From Charina bottae (taxonomy: Eukaryota; Chordata; Lepidosauria; Squamata; Charinaidae), in NCBI GenBank assembly GCA_023362775.1, contig JALMGJ010000002.1, positions 109,867,481 through 109,931,480 on the forward strand: a stretch of DNA of 64,000 nt, given 5' to 3'. Within the stretch, counting starts at the first letter, position 1. Each line of letters starts with the position of its first letter. Of the stretch, positions 10,881 through 21,640 are shown one piece after another. Under the pieces are notes generated by a model. That model was not told the DNA's origin, did no database searches, and worked only from the letters and a program-made list of their open reading frames with translations. Both the position numbers and the translations under genes were made by a program.

Positions 10881-10921
10881 AACAAGGCTCAGAGAGCACC
10901 AAGGACTCCATATTTTACTTA

Positions 10922-11430
10922 TTTTGTTTTGCATCTTTGGGCATACATTTTCCCCAATCTAACAGGAGAGACATTGTAAACTTTACTAGCATTTCTCCCA
11001 AAGGTTTCAACTGGTGATCTGCTGTCCACCAGGAGGCTGAATTTCCTTACACACCCTATTCTATATATTGTTAGCTCTTCAGCCCAGCTTAGAAAAATAT
11101 AAATAGAGAGGTGCTTTGGATATTACTCTAAGGCCCAGAAATACAGAATTTAGTAAAATTGTGTGAGAATATCCTGAAAACACAAGAATAGCTATGCAGC
11201 TGTGCAGTCTTGATTGGGAAAGCTTTAGTGAGAAATTCCCGTTTCAAACTCATTTCAATTCCCATTTCCCATCAATGATGGGAACTCATCTCAACTCAAC
11301 TCACCCAACTCCTACATATAACAAAGGATTTTTTAGGGGAAGACAATATAGTCAAGAAAAGAAACAAACAGATCATCAGATAAATCAGTCCAGAGTTCTT
11401 ACCTGAGGCACAAATGACCAGGCTCAAATT
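10922..11430. other. No gene seen
   Basis: The open frame at 11194-11406 has no motif and many Ser/Thr/His residues typical of chance frames. Confidence 0.45.
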
Positions 11431-11640
11431 ATCCTACATAGCTCTCTAGAGAAGGCTCTAATGCTGGGAAATGTGGAAGGAAAGAAAAGAAGAGGATGAC
11501 CAGCAGCAATGTGGATGGACTCAGTTGGTGATGGACGCATTGTTGGAAGACCTTAAGTTAGGAAGAGATCATCATGGAGAAAATCTATCTATGTGGTAGC
11601 TAAGAGTTGACAATAACTTGATGGCACATAATCAATGTGA
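11431..11640 (+). mobile_element. Non-LTR retrotransposon 3' end
   Basis: The block encodes a worn LEKALMLGNVEGKKRRG-type segment (compare LEKKLMLGKVEGKRKRG in Bov-B at 40560) and ends in GAGTTGACAATAACTTGATGGCACATAA, resembling the 3' terminus of RTE/L2-type elements. It is 5'-truncated. Confidence 0.6.
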
Positions 11641-12735
11641 TTGTATAAAAAAGATTATATGTGAGAGGTTTTGTTTTGTTTTGTTTTTGAGAAAGAAAGG
11701 TGAGAATCCAATGGAACACATGTCATGAATTGTGTAAATAGCGAAAGGAAGAAACAGATTTCTGTTCCTGTCCCAATAGAATTTTATGTACAAAGCCTAG
11801 TTGAGGGAAATGGGAAGAAAACAACACCAATTGAAGATTAATTCTAGTTCACTTCCTTGGATTACTCTAGTTATGGATTTTGCAATTTCAGCCCCAGTAA
11901 ATGTGTCTAGTTGTTCTGAAGTTAAAAAAAAAGTATGGGTCAACTTCAAATGCAACACCTAGAGAACAATTATTTGTGCTTATGGTACTGGAAATATGGC
12001 TTAAAACTATTTTCTTTTTGCCAAGCAATGGTATACTTCACTTCCAGTTTGAAGTTTATTTTGACAATATTTAAATGCAAAGAAGGATAAGGAGGAATTG
12101 CTGCAATAGAGAAACAGCTGTAAATTAAACCATTGTCAAATTTTCTGTAGACTGTGCACAGTTCAATTACTGCTCAGTTTAAACAGATTATTCTTTCATT
12201 AGCATGACAAGATATACACATGCTGATGAAGTATACAAAATAGTGGCCCCTTTAGGTATTGGCCAGGATGGGTTCATCCTGCTTTTGTTTAGGAAATACG
12301 TTTTCAGAATAATTTGTCACTGAGGGATGCCTCAATAGAATATGAGGATTTATATTCATGACAGGCTCATGTAATTTTCATGACTATTTTGTTTATGCAG
12401 ATCTATTTCATACTCCTCCCCCCCCCCAAATTATTTCTAACATGAACATAATATAATTACCAGAAAGGATTCCTAACTCTGGAATTCCTCAGCTTATGAA
12501 ATAAAGATTATTATTATCCATTCCTTAGTGCATTTGATGTTCCGTTGAAGATTCATAATTAGGATTATTATATGGTTCCTAACCCTGTGTGAGGTGGCTT
12601 GGCCTCTCCTTGATGAGTGGACTACCTCTTCAAAGTTCTGCTCAGCCTTAGTGATCACTATCACCTTCCCTATAACACTGGAAGAGAACTGAAGTACATT
12701 GATAAAATACAAACTTCTATCAATTTAATAGTGTT
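11641..12735. other. No gene seen
   Basis: Unassigned AT-rich DNA with a C-run at 12418-12427. Confidence 0.5.
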
Positions 12736-12769
12736 TAACCAGAGAGGAAACTGATTAATTCCTCAGAGA

Positions 12770-12988
12770 GGAATTGGCAACCGAGCAATTCGAAAGCATG
12801 CAAATGCAAGTAGAGGAATAGGTACCACTTCGGTAGGAAGGTAACAGCATTCCGTGCGCGTCATGCCGGCCACATGACCGTGGAAGCGTCTTCGGACAAC
12901 ACTGGCTCTTCGGCTAACAAACGGAGATGAGCACCAGCCCCTAGAGTCTGACACGACTGCACAAATGTGTGGGGAGACCCTTTACCCT
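12770..12988 (+). mobile_element. Sauria-type tRNA SINE with Bov-B-like 3' end, 5'-truncated
   Basis: This matches the body and 3' half of the fuller copies at 25210-25528, 30164-30498 and 62111-62399 (AGCAATTCGAAAGCATGCAA, GGTACCACTTCGGT, CACATGACCGTGGAAG, AGAGTCTGACACGACTG). The terminal AGAGTCNGACACGACT is shared with the Bov-B 3' end at 47200. The tRNA-like promoter is missing. Imperfect copies of CAGAGAGGAAACT near 12740 and 12995 may be target duplications. Confidence 0.8.
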
Positions 12989-13223
12989 TTTTAATCAGAG
13001 AGGAAACTCTCTGAGAACTGCCTTTTATTAAGCCGAAACCTTTTCTAGTTTGGCATTGCCTGCTTGAGCTGGCTGGCAAAACGTTCTCGGGCAGAAGAGT
13101 TTTTACATATCCTATGCTATCTGGTCTATATCTGAAAATAGCAGAGATGCTAGAGATCTAAGCCCTTCTCAGTTCAAAGCACGTTCTCCAACACTGAGCT
13201 ATAATCCCTTTTATGTGTCCCTA

Positions 13224-13420
13224 TCTTGACTCCTGGTGACTTCCTGGACAAATCCCTGCAGTTTTATTGGCAGAATTTTCGGAAGTGGTTTGCCATTGCC
13301 TTCTTCCCAAGGCTGAGAGAGAGTGGCTGGACCAAGGTCACCCAGCTGGCTTTGGGCCTAAGACAGGTCTAGAACTCATGGTCTCCTGGTGTCTAGCCCA
13401 GGGTCTTTAACCACTACTAC
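13224..13420 (-). mobile_element. CORE-SINE, second tail type
   Basis: On the minus strand a tRNA-like head (GTAGTGGTTAAAGACCCTGG) is followed by the CORE domain (CTGGGTGACCTTGGTCCAGC) and the tail GGCAATGGCAAACCACTTCC...ACTGCAGGGA. The same head, core and tail combination occurs at 47238-47468, while the copies at 18434, 42225, 42456 and 63799 share the core but end differently. Confidence 0.7.
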
Positions 13421-13929
13421 ATTGTAAATGATTCAGTCTCTTTCACAGCTAAGGCCATAGCAGAATTACCTATTCTCAGAGGAAGATGTGTATTGTTTCA
13501 CTGAATATTGTAAAGATTCTGGGATGAATCCTTCCAGGCAGGAGGCTCACTGAAAGCAGGGATTCATACAGAAGCATACCTAGATTCCTTTCAAAATGGA
13601 TACGGGCAGCTTACCGTGCAGCTGCACAGGCCTAGAAAAGAATGAGACTGTTTTATGAATTCAAAGAATGCATGTGGAAACATGTCTGTTGAAGGATTTT
13701 TGGAGGATTTGCACAGACCTAGTTAACAGAAAGCTTTCTAGAACAGAGTTGTCAAGTTGTCAAGTTTCAGTCATGTAAATCATGCAGTTGCAATATATTT
13801 TATATAAAAGAGAAAGGAATTCATTATGTTATCCATTGCTCAGCAAATGCACAAATCCCATGGCTTCAGTGTCATCACTGTATAAACTAGTATTTTAAAC
13901 AATTGAAGCTTCCCTTTATCAGCCTAGCA
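13421..13929. other. No gene seen
   Basis: No recognisable feature. Confidence 0.5.
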
Positions 13930-13966
13930 CAGGGCTTTCCAAAGTGCCGCCGCTGGTGACACATTA
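13930..13966 (+). mobile_element. hAT terminal fragment
   Basis: CAGGGCTTTCCAAAGTGCCG followed by GCTGGTGACACA matches the left end of the hAT miniature at 26740-27010. The rest of the element is missing. Confidence 0.55.
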
Positions 13967-14089
13967 TTTCTGTAGATAATGTATTAATTCCTGTAGCTTC
14001 TGGATTGATAATGACCAGAGTGCTGGTATTTCATCAACTATAAAGAATTTCGGTATACTCACTAATTCTTTGTTTGATATTCTTTAAGT

Positions 14090-15640
14090 CAGTTATTGTC
14101 TGCCTATTGAGGTCCTTTAGCATACCAATTTAAGGTTGGAATCTCCTTCTGACTTTGGAGATCTTTTGGAAAACTTTCCTTGTTTTTCCATGTCTCCTTC
14201 CATCTTTAATGTCTTTACATATGTTGTTGTAATACTGCTTATTGTCTCTTCTAACAGCTCTCTAAAAAAATTTAAGTTCCTTCCTGAGATCTTTGTCTTT
14301 CTTGGATCTCTCCTCTCCTCTCCTCTCTCCTCGCCTCTCCTCGCCTCTCCTCGCCTCGCCTCGCCTCAGCAATTTCCATTTGTTCTGACACCCAGTTTGA
14401 TTTTTTTGGCTTCTTGCTCTTTTGCAATCTCTTTTCACATGCATCCTTAACAACTTCTTGGAGTTCATTCTGCAGTTCCTCTGGTTCCCTATCAATGAAA
14501 TTCAGGATTTAAAGTGATTCCTGACGGTGGGTATATTCTCAAGATCATATAATAGAAACTGGTAGGCTTTGTTCTTTTACTTTAGTTTGACTTGCAACTT
14601 GCACATGAGCAGTTCATGATCTGTTCCATAGTCAGCTCTTGGCCACATCTTAGATGTTTTAACTGAGCTCTTCCACCTCCTTGTACCAATAATATAGTCA
14701 ATTTGATTTCTGTATACTCCATCTGATGTTATCTATGTATTTATACATAGAATACAGTATTAGAGATGAAGAAATAATTGGATTGGCAGAAACTGGTAAG
14801 TCAATCTCCTGCTTCATTTCTGTTTCCTAGGTTATACAGTCCAACTATGTTTTCCCCCTTACTACAGTATTTCCCACTTTCCCAGTCTCCAACTATAAGC
14901 AGCACATATTGTTTTCATGTTCCATTGATTTCAGATTAAACTTGACCATAAAACTTATCAACCCCCTTCTGCATCAGTAGTTGGAGTATAAACTTGAATA
15001 AATGGTTGTCCACAAAGTCTAATTGATATTATTCGGTAATTGACTGCATTGTGTCCAAGTACTGTCTTTGCTATATCCTTCCTATCTATGAAAGCAATGT
15101 CATTATATTTTAGTTTTTCATGTCCTGAGCAGTAAATAGTGTGATCTTCTGACTGAAACTGTCCAAATCCAGTTGAATTTTTTTTCCTATATAGCAACAT
15201 CAGCAATTAGATATCCTGAAGGCTTTAATCTAGCTGTGCCATAAACAACATTAGTAGTCTGAAAGATCCTCAGCAACTCCTTAATAGTATGTTGTGTGCC
15301 ATCTACCTGAGATGCCCAACATCCAGCTTCAATTTGTCAGTCACAATGGCACAATGTAGATTTCTTGGTAAAACAGAGGAGTAGTTTGCCATTGCCTTCT
15401 CCCACACGGTATGAATTGATGCCTTTGCCATTGTTACTAAAGTAATCATCTGTCTCCAGCATCTTTCTATATCTCTGCTACCTGATATAGGTACATGCTT
15501 GCTTTAGCTGGGCTTCTGGGAGTATATAGTCTTGATGTACTCTCCCAACATTCTTTGCCCATCCCTTCCATGAACACTATCCCCCATTATCATGATGAAG
15601 TAGTATAGCAAGGCTTGAGGGGACCCTGGTAGTAAGCTAC
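14090..15640 (-). mobile_element. RTE-clade LINE, 5' part, antisense
   Basis: On the minus strand the endonuclease region is readable at 14958-15206 (GFGQFQSEDHTIYCSGHEKL, then RIISIRLCGQPF and VYTPTTDAE) and aligns with the Bov-B segment at 37900-38110 but is clearly divergent. Further on, 14262-14495 reads DCKRARSQKNQTG and SKKDKDLRKEL, the linker between endonuclease and RT. Frames are broken throughout and no RT block or 3' end is present. A 5' untranslated part lies at 15240-15640. A pentanucleotide expansion (14307-14368) sits inside the linker coding region. Confidence 0.75.
14307..14368. repeat. CTCCT/CTCGC pentanucleotide repeat
   Basis: About twelve imperfect CTCCT or CTCGC units form a strand-asymmetric polypyrimidine tract inside the former coding region of the RTE LINE. 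On the minus strand it replaces linker codons with a run of RGEE/RRGEA units. Confidence 0.85.
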
Positions 15641-15717
15641 CTTAATAAAAGGTTCTTAAATTTTTTAGTAAAAACATACTTTGTCTAAGTTTTTAAACTT
15701 TTATATCCTAATGGATC

Positions 15718-15836
15718 AGCTTTCCCAATCTGGTATCCTCCAACTATGCTGGGACTGCAATTCCTAGAATTCCTAGGTAATTGGGTATCTATTTTGGGAG
15801 CATCACATTTGAGGAACATCAGTTTGGGGAATGCTA
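15718..15836. mobile_element. hAT-like miniature, small
   Basis: The ends CAGCTTTCCCAATCTGG and, reverse complemented, TAGCATTCCCCAAACTG form an imperfect inverted repeat around a CTATGCTGGGACTGCAATTC core, as in many amniote interspersed repeats. No matching 8-bp duplication was found. Confidence 0.45.
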
Positions 15837-16436
15837 AACTAAGTCCCTTAAATTTAAGTTAGACAACTGGATAAGCATGAAGGATTTAGGCCTTCAGCTA
15901 TAAATGGCACTTATTTGCTTAGCAGCCAGAGATGCCAGATTCTAAATCTAGATCATGTTTTCTTCTGTGATCTCTCTGTGTATATTCTACATCTTTATAG
16001 TCACAGATTGACTAGGTTCTAAGAATATCCATTTATATAAAAATCTGACAGCCTGTCCTTCTAGAACATCCATGCCTCTTTTCATCATAATGTGTTAGAC
16101 AACTAACTTTATCTAGCTGACCTTGACTTGTGTGTGTAGGTGTGCGTGTGTGTATGCTTGTTTAGAGAAAGTGCAGGTGTTGATTATTTTTAATAAAGCA
16201 TAAGAATTGGAAATATAATGGCGCTGATATGAATTGTCATAGCAGGGTTGTTAAAGCAGTGTAAAATAATAATATGGTTGAAAGGAATCTGAGCATTTCT
16301 CTCCAGAGTTGTTATCAGGGTCCATACACAGAAGTGCATACACACCCACAACTACATGTATATGCATGTATGTGTGTCCATGAATAGTTCTACCAGTTTT
16401 CAAAACAGAATATATTATGGGGAAAAGTACAAGATG
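15837..16436. other. No gene seen
   Basis: A degenerate TG tract lies at 16129-16160. Otherwise unassigned. Confidence 0.5.
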
Positions 16437-16474
16437 ATAGAGACAGAGACAGAGACAGAGACAGAGACAGAGAG
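16437..16474. repeat. (AGAGAC)n microsatellite
   Basis: Six hexanucleotide units. On the plus strand they encode a short (TE)n run in an otherwise meaningless frame. Confidence 0.9.
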
Positions 16475-17935
16475 ATGGTTAATTGAAATGTACAAACAAT
16501 ATGGAAGATCTATGCAAGGACTTTATGCAACATTGGAAGCAACTCCTGACACATAATGTCAGCTGACTTTTAGAGCTGACTTGACCTTTTCTCCTTGCCA
16601 TCTCCTCTCACCTCAAAATATTCTTTGGAGGATTGGGGAAACTGCAGAATTTAGTAGACTCTGATGCCAAGGGCTGAAAGGAATAAGGAAACTGCAGAAA
16701 CTAGAGTGGATACACCTTCCATGAATGAAGCAAAAGCATCACTTGCTCACATTTTCATGGACTTCTCTTTCTGTATCAGCTTTCTGTATCACAGTCTACT
16801 TCACTGACAGTAGCCCAATTCTTGAGGGAATATTTTCTGGGTATCTGGTGGTTGGAAGGGAAAGGAAGAACAAAACCTTCCTTTATCCACATCTGGACTG
16901 TCCCTGAATAATTAAGAACTGAGAAATCAGACACAATCGATGTGTGAGGGTCACTTTATACATTTTCTATATTATACACAAGACATTCTTCACATTAACA
17001 TTGGTTTGAAAAGACTGTACCTTTCACCCTGCAGAAAGTCAATATCATTTCTTCATTGCCTCCAGGAACAAATATTCTTTAAATATGTCTCTTAAGAGTT
17101 AATTCCTTCTTCCTCCCCTACTTCACCCAAGCACTAAATTAAAAACTGCATTCAAACCGATTTAAGCAAGCAATATCCACATATAACTGCTATCATACTT
17201 CTAACATCCCCATTTTAGAACCTACTTGACAGCAGCTTTATAGAAAAATCCAACACTAAATGTCACTGAATACCTTGAAAATAACTGCTGGGAACAGTCT
17301 GGTAAAAGACTATTCCGTTTCTGAACTAATTGACCATACAGCAATTCAGCAGCAGTCAAGGACAGATAGAGGTCACTGTAATACAAGCTTGTTGGACATA
17401 ACTAGCAAAGGCTTAATTTTATTGTGATTGCAAATGCAAATTTTATTGGCATTTTACACTAAATAAAGAAGCATGACTAATCTCTCCTCTGTTGCCAGTG
17501 TGTTTTCCTTAATTTATTCTTATTGAACCAGAAAGCAGACTTCTAAATTCCAGAAAATATCATGAATAGTGGCACCAATTCTGGATAATTGAAAAGTGAC
17601 TTACTTTTAAATCAACTTCATAAAAGAACATCCCGTACCATTCCTTATACTCTTAAAAGTGTTCCACAAAGAGGTCACTTTAAAAAGCGGTATCTTCATT
17701 TTGTTTCAGGCACTGTGTGTACCTCTGAGCTGATGGGATAAAGGCAACAATAGGTTAATTTGCAAGGTACTCTCTAAAATAGAGATCCTAGAATCAGGCC
17801 AAAACTAAACAATACTGCCTTGCTGTTAGCTGCAAATGCTGCATGTGGCATGGATATAACTAAGGCTGTTAACCTAGTTTATACCATTTTTATATCACTA
17901 AAAGTATTAAGTCAAAGCCTTGTTTGACCAAAACT
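16475..17935. other. No gene seen
   Basis: AT-rich DNA without recognisable genes or repeats. Confidence 0.5.
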
Positions 17936-18433
17936 ATGGTGGGTGGCAAAAGTCAATATCTCTGTCCCATCTGGTCATGACCAAAGCATATGGAAGATGC
18001 TTTGTGACTTGGAATGTAAGAACACTAAGTGGTAAATATCATGAATTAACAAATAAAATTAAAGAAAAATACAGATTTGCTGCATAGGCAGGTTCTCATT
18101 AGAGTTAAACAGAGTTTTACACATTTGTGTTTGATTTTTGATAGTAAATAGAGTTGATGTTGATATGTTCTGTGTCTGTGAAACTAAAAGAAAGGAGAAG
18201 GAAGTGATAAATTTGAAGGAAGTTATCTTGTAGATCTTGTAGAGTCCATCAATTCATACCAGGAAGTGAAAGTGTAGATTTAATTATGAATCAAAGGAGG
18301 AAAATATATGTCAGAAAATATGAATTGATGTCATCTAGGTCATTTTCAGTATGTATGAAAATAAGAAACCATAGGTTGATGATAACTTCATTCACACTCC
18401 AGTGAGTGGCGATAATGGAAGATAATTGAACAG

Positions 18434-18683
18434 AGCTGGTTTGGTCTAGTGGTTAAGGCAACAGGGTAGAAACCAGGAGACTGTGAGTTCTAGTCCCGCC
18501 TTAGGCAGGAAAGCCGGCTGGGTGACCTTGGGCCAGTCCCTCTCTCTCAGCCCAACTCACCTCACAGGGTGGTTGTTGTGGGGAAAATAGTAGGAGGGAG
18601 GAGTATTAGGTATGTTCACCACCTTGAGTTATTTACAAAAATAATAAAGGCGGGATAGAAAATAAACAAACAAACAAACAAAC
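18434..18683 (+). mobile_element. CORE-SINE, first tail type
   Basis: A tRNA-like head (TGGTCTAGTGGTTAAGG as A box, GTGAGTTCTAGTCCC near the B box) is followed by the CORE domain (GCTGGGTGACCTTGGGCCAG) and the tail ATTAGGTATGTTCACCACCTTGAG...AATAAAGGCGGGAT, ending in (AAAC)n. Similar ATAATGGA(A)GATAA sequences on both sides are probable target duplications. It lies inside the decayed LINE. Confidence 0.85.
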
Positions 18684-19390
18684 TATAATAATAATGGAGA
18701 TAAGTTTGTGGGAAAGTGGTGCAACATTTTGAATGTATACAATCTGAGGGAGGGATGGAGAGAGATTATGTTGGGTGACATAAATGGATGGGTGAGAACA
18801 ATACAAGACAGTACAGAAATGTAAATGGACCATTCAAAGACCCAAGAATGAAGAGAATTGTGATTGGTGAGTATCTACTTTGAATGTGTAGTTTAAGAAT
18901 ACACCATATTTTATGTGCACATGGAAAAGGAATGTCTCAAAAAGCATGATTGATTTCATTATTTATGATGAAAGATTGAGAGAATTAGTAACTTATACAA
19001 GATTGATGAGAGGTTCTAAATGTAGGACAGGCCATTATTTGATAGTGCCAAGAGTGGATATTGGAGAAAAAACTTACATCGAATAAAATAAAAAGTGAAA
19101 AAAATAGAGCAAATATATATGACTGTAGGAAGTATAAGTCCTGTATGAAAAAGGATTAGAAGTTAGACTAATCTCTCAACAAAATGAATAGAAGGGGACA
19201 TACTGTAAATAAGGAGGCTACTTGGAACAGAGCACAAACATTTTTTTTTTTACAGAGTGCCAAGCATATTATGTTACATGAATGGGAAAAAGGATGTTGA
19301 TGGAAAGAGAAAAGGAAAGGCATTCTGGATGAGGGGAAAAATGCATGGAAGAAAATTATTACTGAAAAAAATGAGGATAAAAGACATTAT

Positions 19391-20110
19391 ATAATGTGTT
19401 TCTCACTTGCTGGATCATCACCTTGTTGTGGTGAGTGGGCTTGTGTGTTCCCAATGAACCCTGTGAGCGAAGCCGTCGGGAGTCATGTACTCCTGGTAGG
19501 GTCACCCATGGCGGTAAGGTCCAGGGGGAGGAACCAGACAAAGAACGATCCAAGAAAGTCCTCAACGGCAGAACAGGCAGAAGATAACAAGGTGTATTGT
19601 TACAATGGCTGCAAAGGCAGATGAAGGCTGCAGCAGACAAAAGGTCACCAATCATCATGGTATCCATGCCATTTGTTCGAATGCCTGACCATCGTCTTCC
19701 AAAGCAGCTACTTTACTCCCAACTTAAGAATGGAAAATGGAATATTGGTGGACAGCAAAAGAGATTCAAAGACACTCTCAAAGCTAATTTTAAAAAATGT
19801 AATATCAGCATTGAGAACTGGGAAGCCCTAACTCATGAGCGTTTCAATTGGAGGTCAGCCTTTATTAATGGCGCTATGGACTTTGAAGAAGCGCGAGTAC
19901 AGGGCGAAAGGGAGAAAAGAGCAAAAAGGAAGGCACGTCAGGCAAACCCTCATCATGACCGTCTCCCACCCAGAAACCTATGCCCTCACTGTGGGAGGTT
20001 GTGCGGATCCTGAATTGGCCTTTATAGCCACTTACGGATCCACAGTTAAAATTTTGCCTTTGGAAGACAATCTTACTCGGCTACGAGTGATCGCCAATGA
20101 TAATGTGTTT
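19391..20110 (+). mobile_element. LINE derivative, probably internally deleted
   Basis: The insertion (19402-20099, 698 bp) has perfect 11-bp target duplications ATAATGTGTTT at 19391-19401 and 20100-20110. Its last 500 bp encode a LINE C-terminus. Its first 180 bp (GGATCATCACCTTGTTGTGG onward) do not continue that frame and look like a 5' leader. It ends in CGGCTACGAGTGATCGCCAA. Having both a leader and a terminus suggests an internally deleted, non-autonomous copy rather than a simple 5' truncation. Confidence 0.65.
19597..20080 (+). pseudogene. LINE ORF2 C-terminus with zinc finger
   Basis: The frame reads RLPKQLLYSQLKNGKW, then QKRFKDTLKANFK, NWEALTHERFNWRSAF and a basic REKRAKRKARQ stretch. 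It finishes with CPHCGR and, after one in-frame TGA at about 20011, with SHLRIH. Together these form a C-x2-C...H-x3-H zinc finger at the very end of the protein, as known in several vertebrate LINE ORF2 proteins, where it is thought to bind nucleic acid. The TGA splits the finger, so the copy is dead. The LINE family name is uncertain. Confidence 0.7.
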
Positions 20111-21640
20111 AGAGAGAAAAAAACTTAGTTACACAGAAGGTAGTCAGATAGAGCAAGGAACTGTTAAAATTAAAAGAAGCCAAGCAATTCCAGATAATAT
20201 ATTTCAAAGTGGATGAAAATGGCTAAACAAGGAGCCTCCAGCAGAATGAATGGATTTGAAAATAGAAGTGATGAAATTATTTGGGATGAACTTGAGTTGA
20301 GGAAATGCTGGAAGTGTATTTTAGAGATTTGTATGGGAATATCAGTGATATGTGTGCTTCATGGACCAAGGTCATTTGGTCTACCATGTCCTAAGATAGT
20401 CACATCAGAGTTAAAAGATTTTTCTCACTTGGTTCCAGTCCTTTACAAAAAATTCCCACCAGGATTACAGTTGGAATTGAATCACTTCAAGAAGCATTAA
20501 AAACACTTATTTTTCATGGGCCTCTGAATTTCCTTTAAAATAAATACATCCTTACCTGTCACTAGTGAAATAAGTGCTATAAATGGTGCTTAAGAAAAAT
20601 GTGATTAAAACAAAGTCATAAACGTGATAATTTTGAAATACATATATAGGTGGTAAAACTGCAGAAATATTTAAAAAGGGATGTAGTTTGTGTCTAGTTT
20701 AATGTGTGGGTAAAGGCTGCATTTGTGCATGATGATGAAAGAATGCAGCTTTTCTTCCCCTATACAATGGCCAAGGTGGCAAAAATGAATCCAAAAACTA
20801 TGCGGCGAATTAGTTTATTAAGTATGTCTGTGAAAGATTTTGGAAGAATTCTGCTAAAATGATATGAACAGTGACAATGAGCATAATTTGGAACTGCAAT
20901 ATGGCTTTATTCTGGTTCCTGAAGATGTACAGACTGGATTGTTCAGTAGGCCACTAAGAAAAATATGTGTGTAAGGGGAAAATCTGTACACTTCTTGATT
21001 TAAAGAGAAATATGAATAGTTCTGAATTAAAAAATGTTTTGCACAGATGTTGAGATGAAAATTGACTGCTGAATGAAATAAGAGACATTAGAGGAGTGTT
21101 CGTTGGGGACATGAGTGTGTGTGTTGGCTGACAACCCAAATGATTTACAGCAAATATTAGATGGATTATATGATGCAGTGGAGATCATAGATCTGAAAAT
21201 TAATGTATCAAATAACAAAGTGCTTGCATTTGACAGGGGAAATGGAGTGAACAACTGCCAGTTATAAAATGATAAATAGGTGAATTTGTGCAAAGTGTTA
21301 GAATGTTTACTAAAGATGGGGAAACAGGGAAATTATAAAACATGCAAATGCTGCTAGAAATGTAGTGGAAAGTATACAGTTTCTTGTAAGGAATGAATAT
21401 TCATTGAAATAGGCCAAAGTGGCTGTGTATAAGAGCATGATTCTGCCACTTTGTTATATGGAAGTGACAGGTGAGTACATCAAAAGAAACATAAAGGTAA
21501 ACTGAGTGCAGCGGGAATTGGGTACTAAAGAAATGTAGTAAACAAGGAGAGATAGGATCAAGAATGGATTGGTGATGAATGAACATGGACTAAATACAAA
21601 AATGAGTGACCACTATGAAAGAGGTGTTTTGATCAAACAG

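Larger units (their letters stand above)
10575..10921 (-). mobile_element. Short PLE insertion: two inverted terminal repeats
   Basis: The insertion (10587-10909, 323 bp) has perfect 12-bp target duplications ATATTTTACTTA at 10575-10586 and 10910-10921. The left part is a PLE 3' terminal repeat on the minus strand. The right part (about 10808-10909) is an inverted partial copy. Only about 75 bp of internal sequence separate them. Architecture matches the insertion at 2696-3359 but the terminal sequence belongs to a different type (CTTGCAGA...CATTGCC). The same type closes the PLE fragment at 28333-29105. Confidence 0.85.
17936..21640 (+). mobile_element. Heavily decayed APE-type LINE, interrupted twice
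   Basis: Fragments of one LINE can be followed in order on the plus strand. An endonuclease start reads TWNVRTLSGK at about 18010. An RT block resembling the family's YRGISLLS reads MRRISLLSMS near 20800. A post-catalytic RT piece around 21160-21260 reads ITKCLHLT. A thumb/C-terminal segment near 21300-21460 contains AVYKSMILPLCYME, equivalent to the AVYKSIVLPTLLYG block of RTE-like LINEs. Stops and frameshifts are frequent. A CORE-SINE (18434-18683) and a 698-bp LINE derivative (19402-20099) were inserted later, so this is an old copy. The clade assignment (RTE-like) is tentative. Confidence 0.6.
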
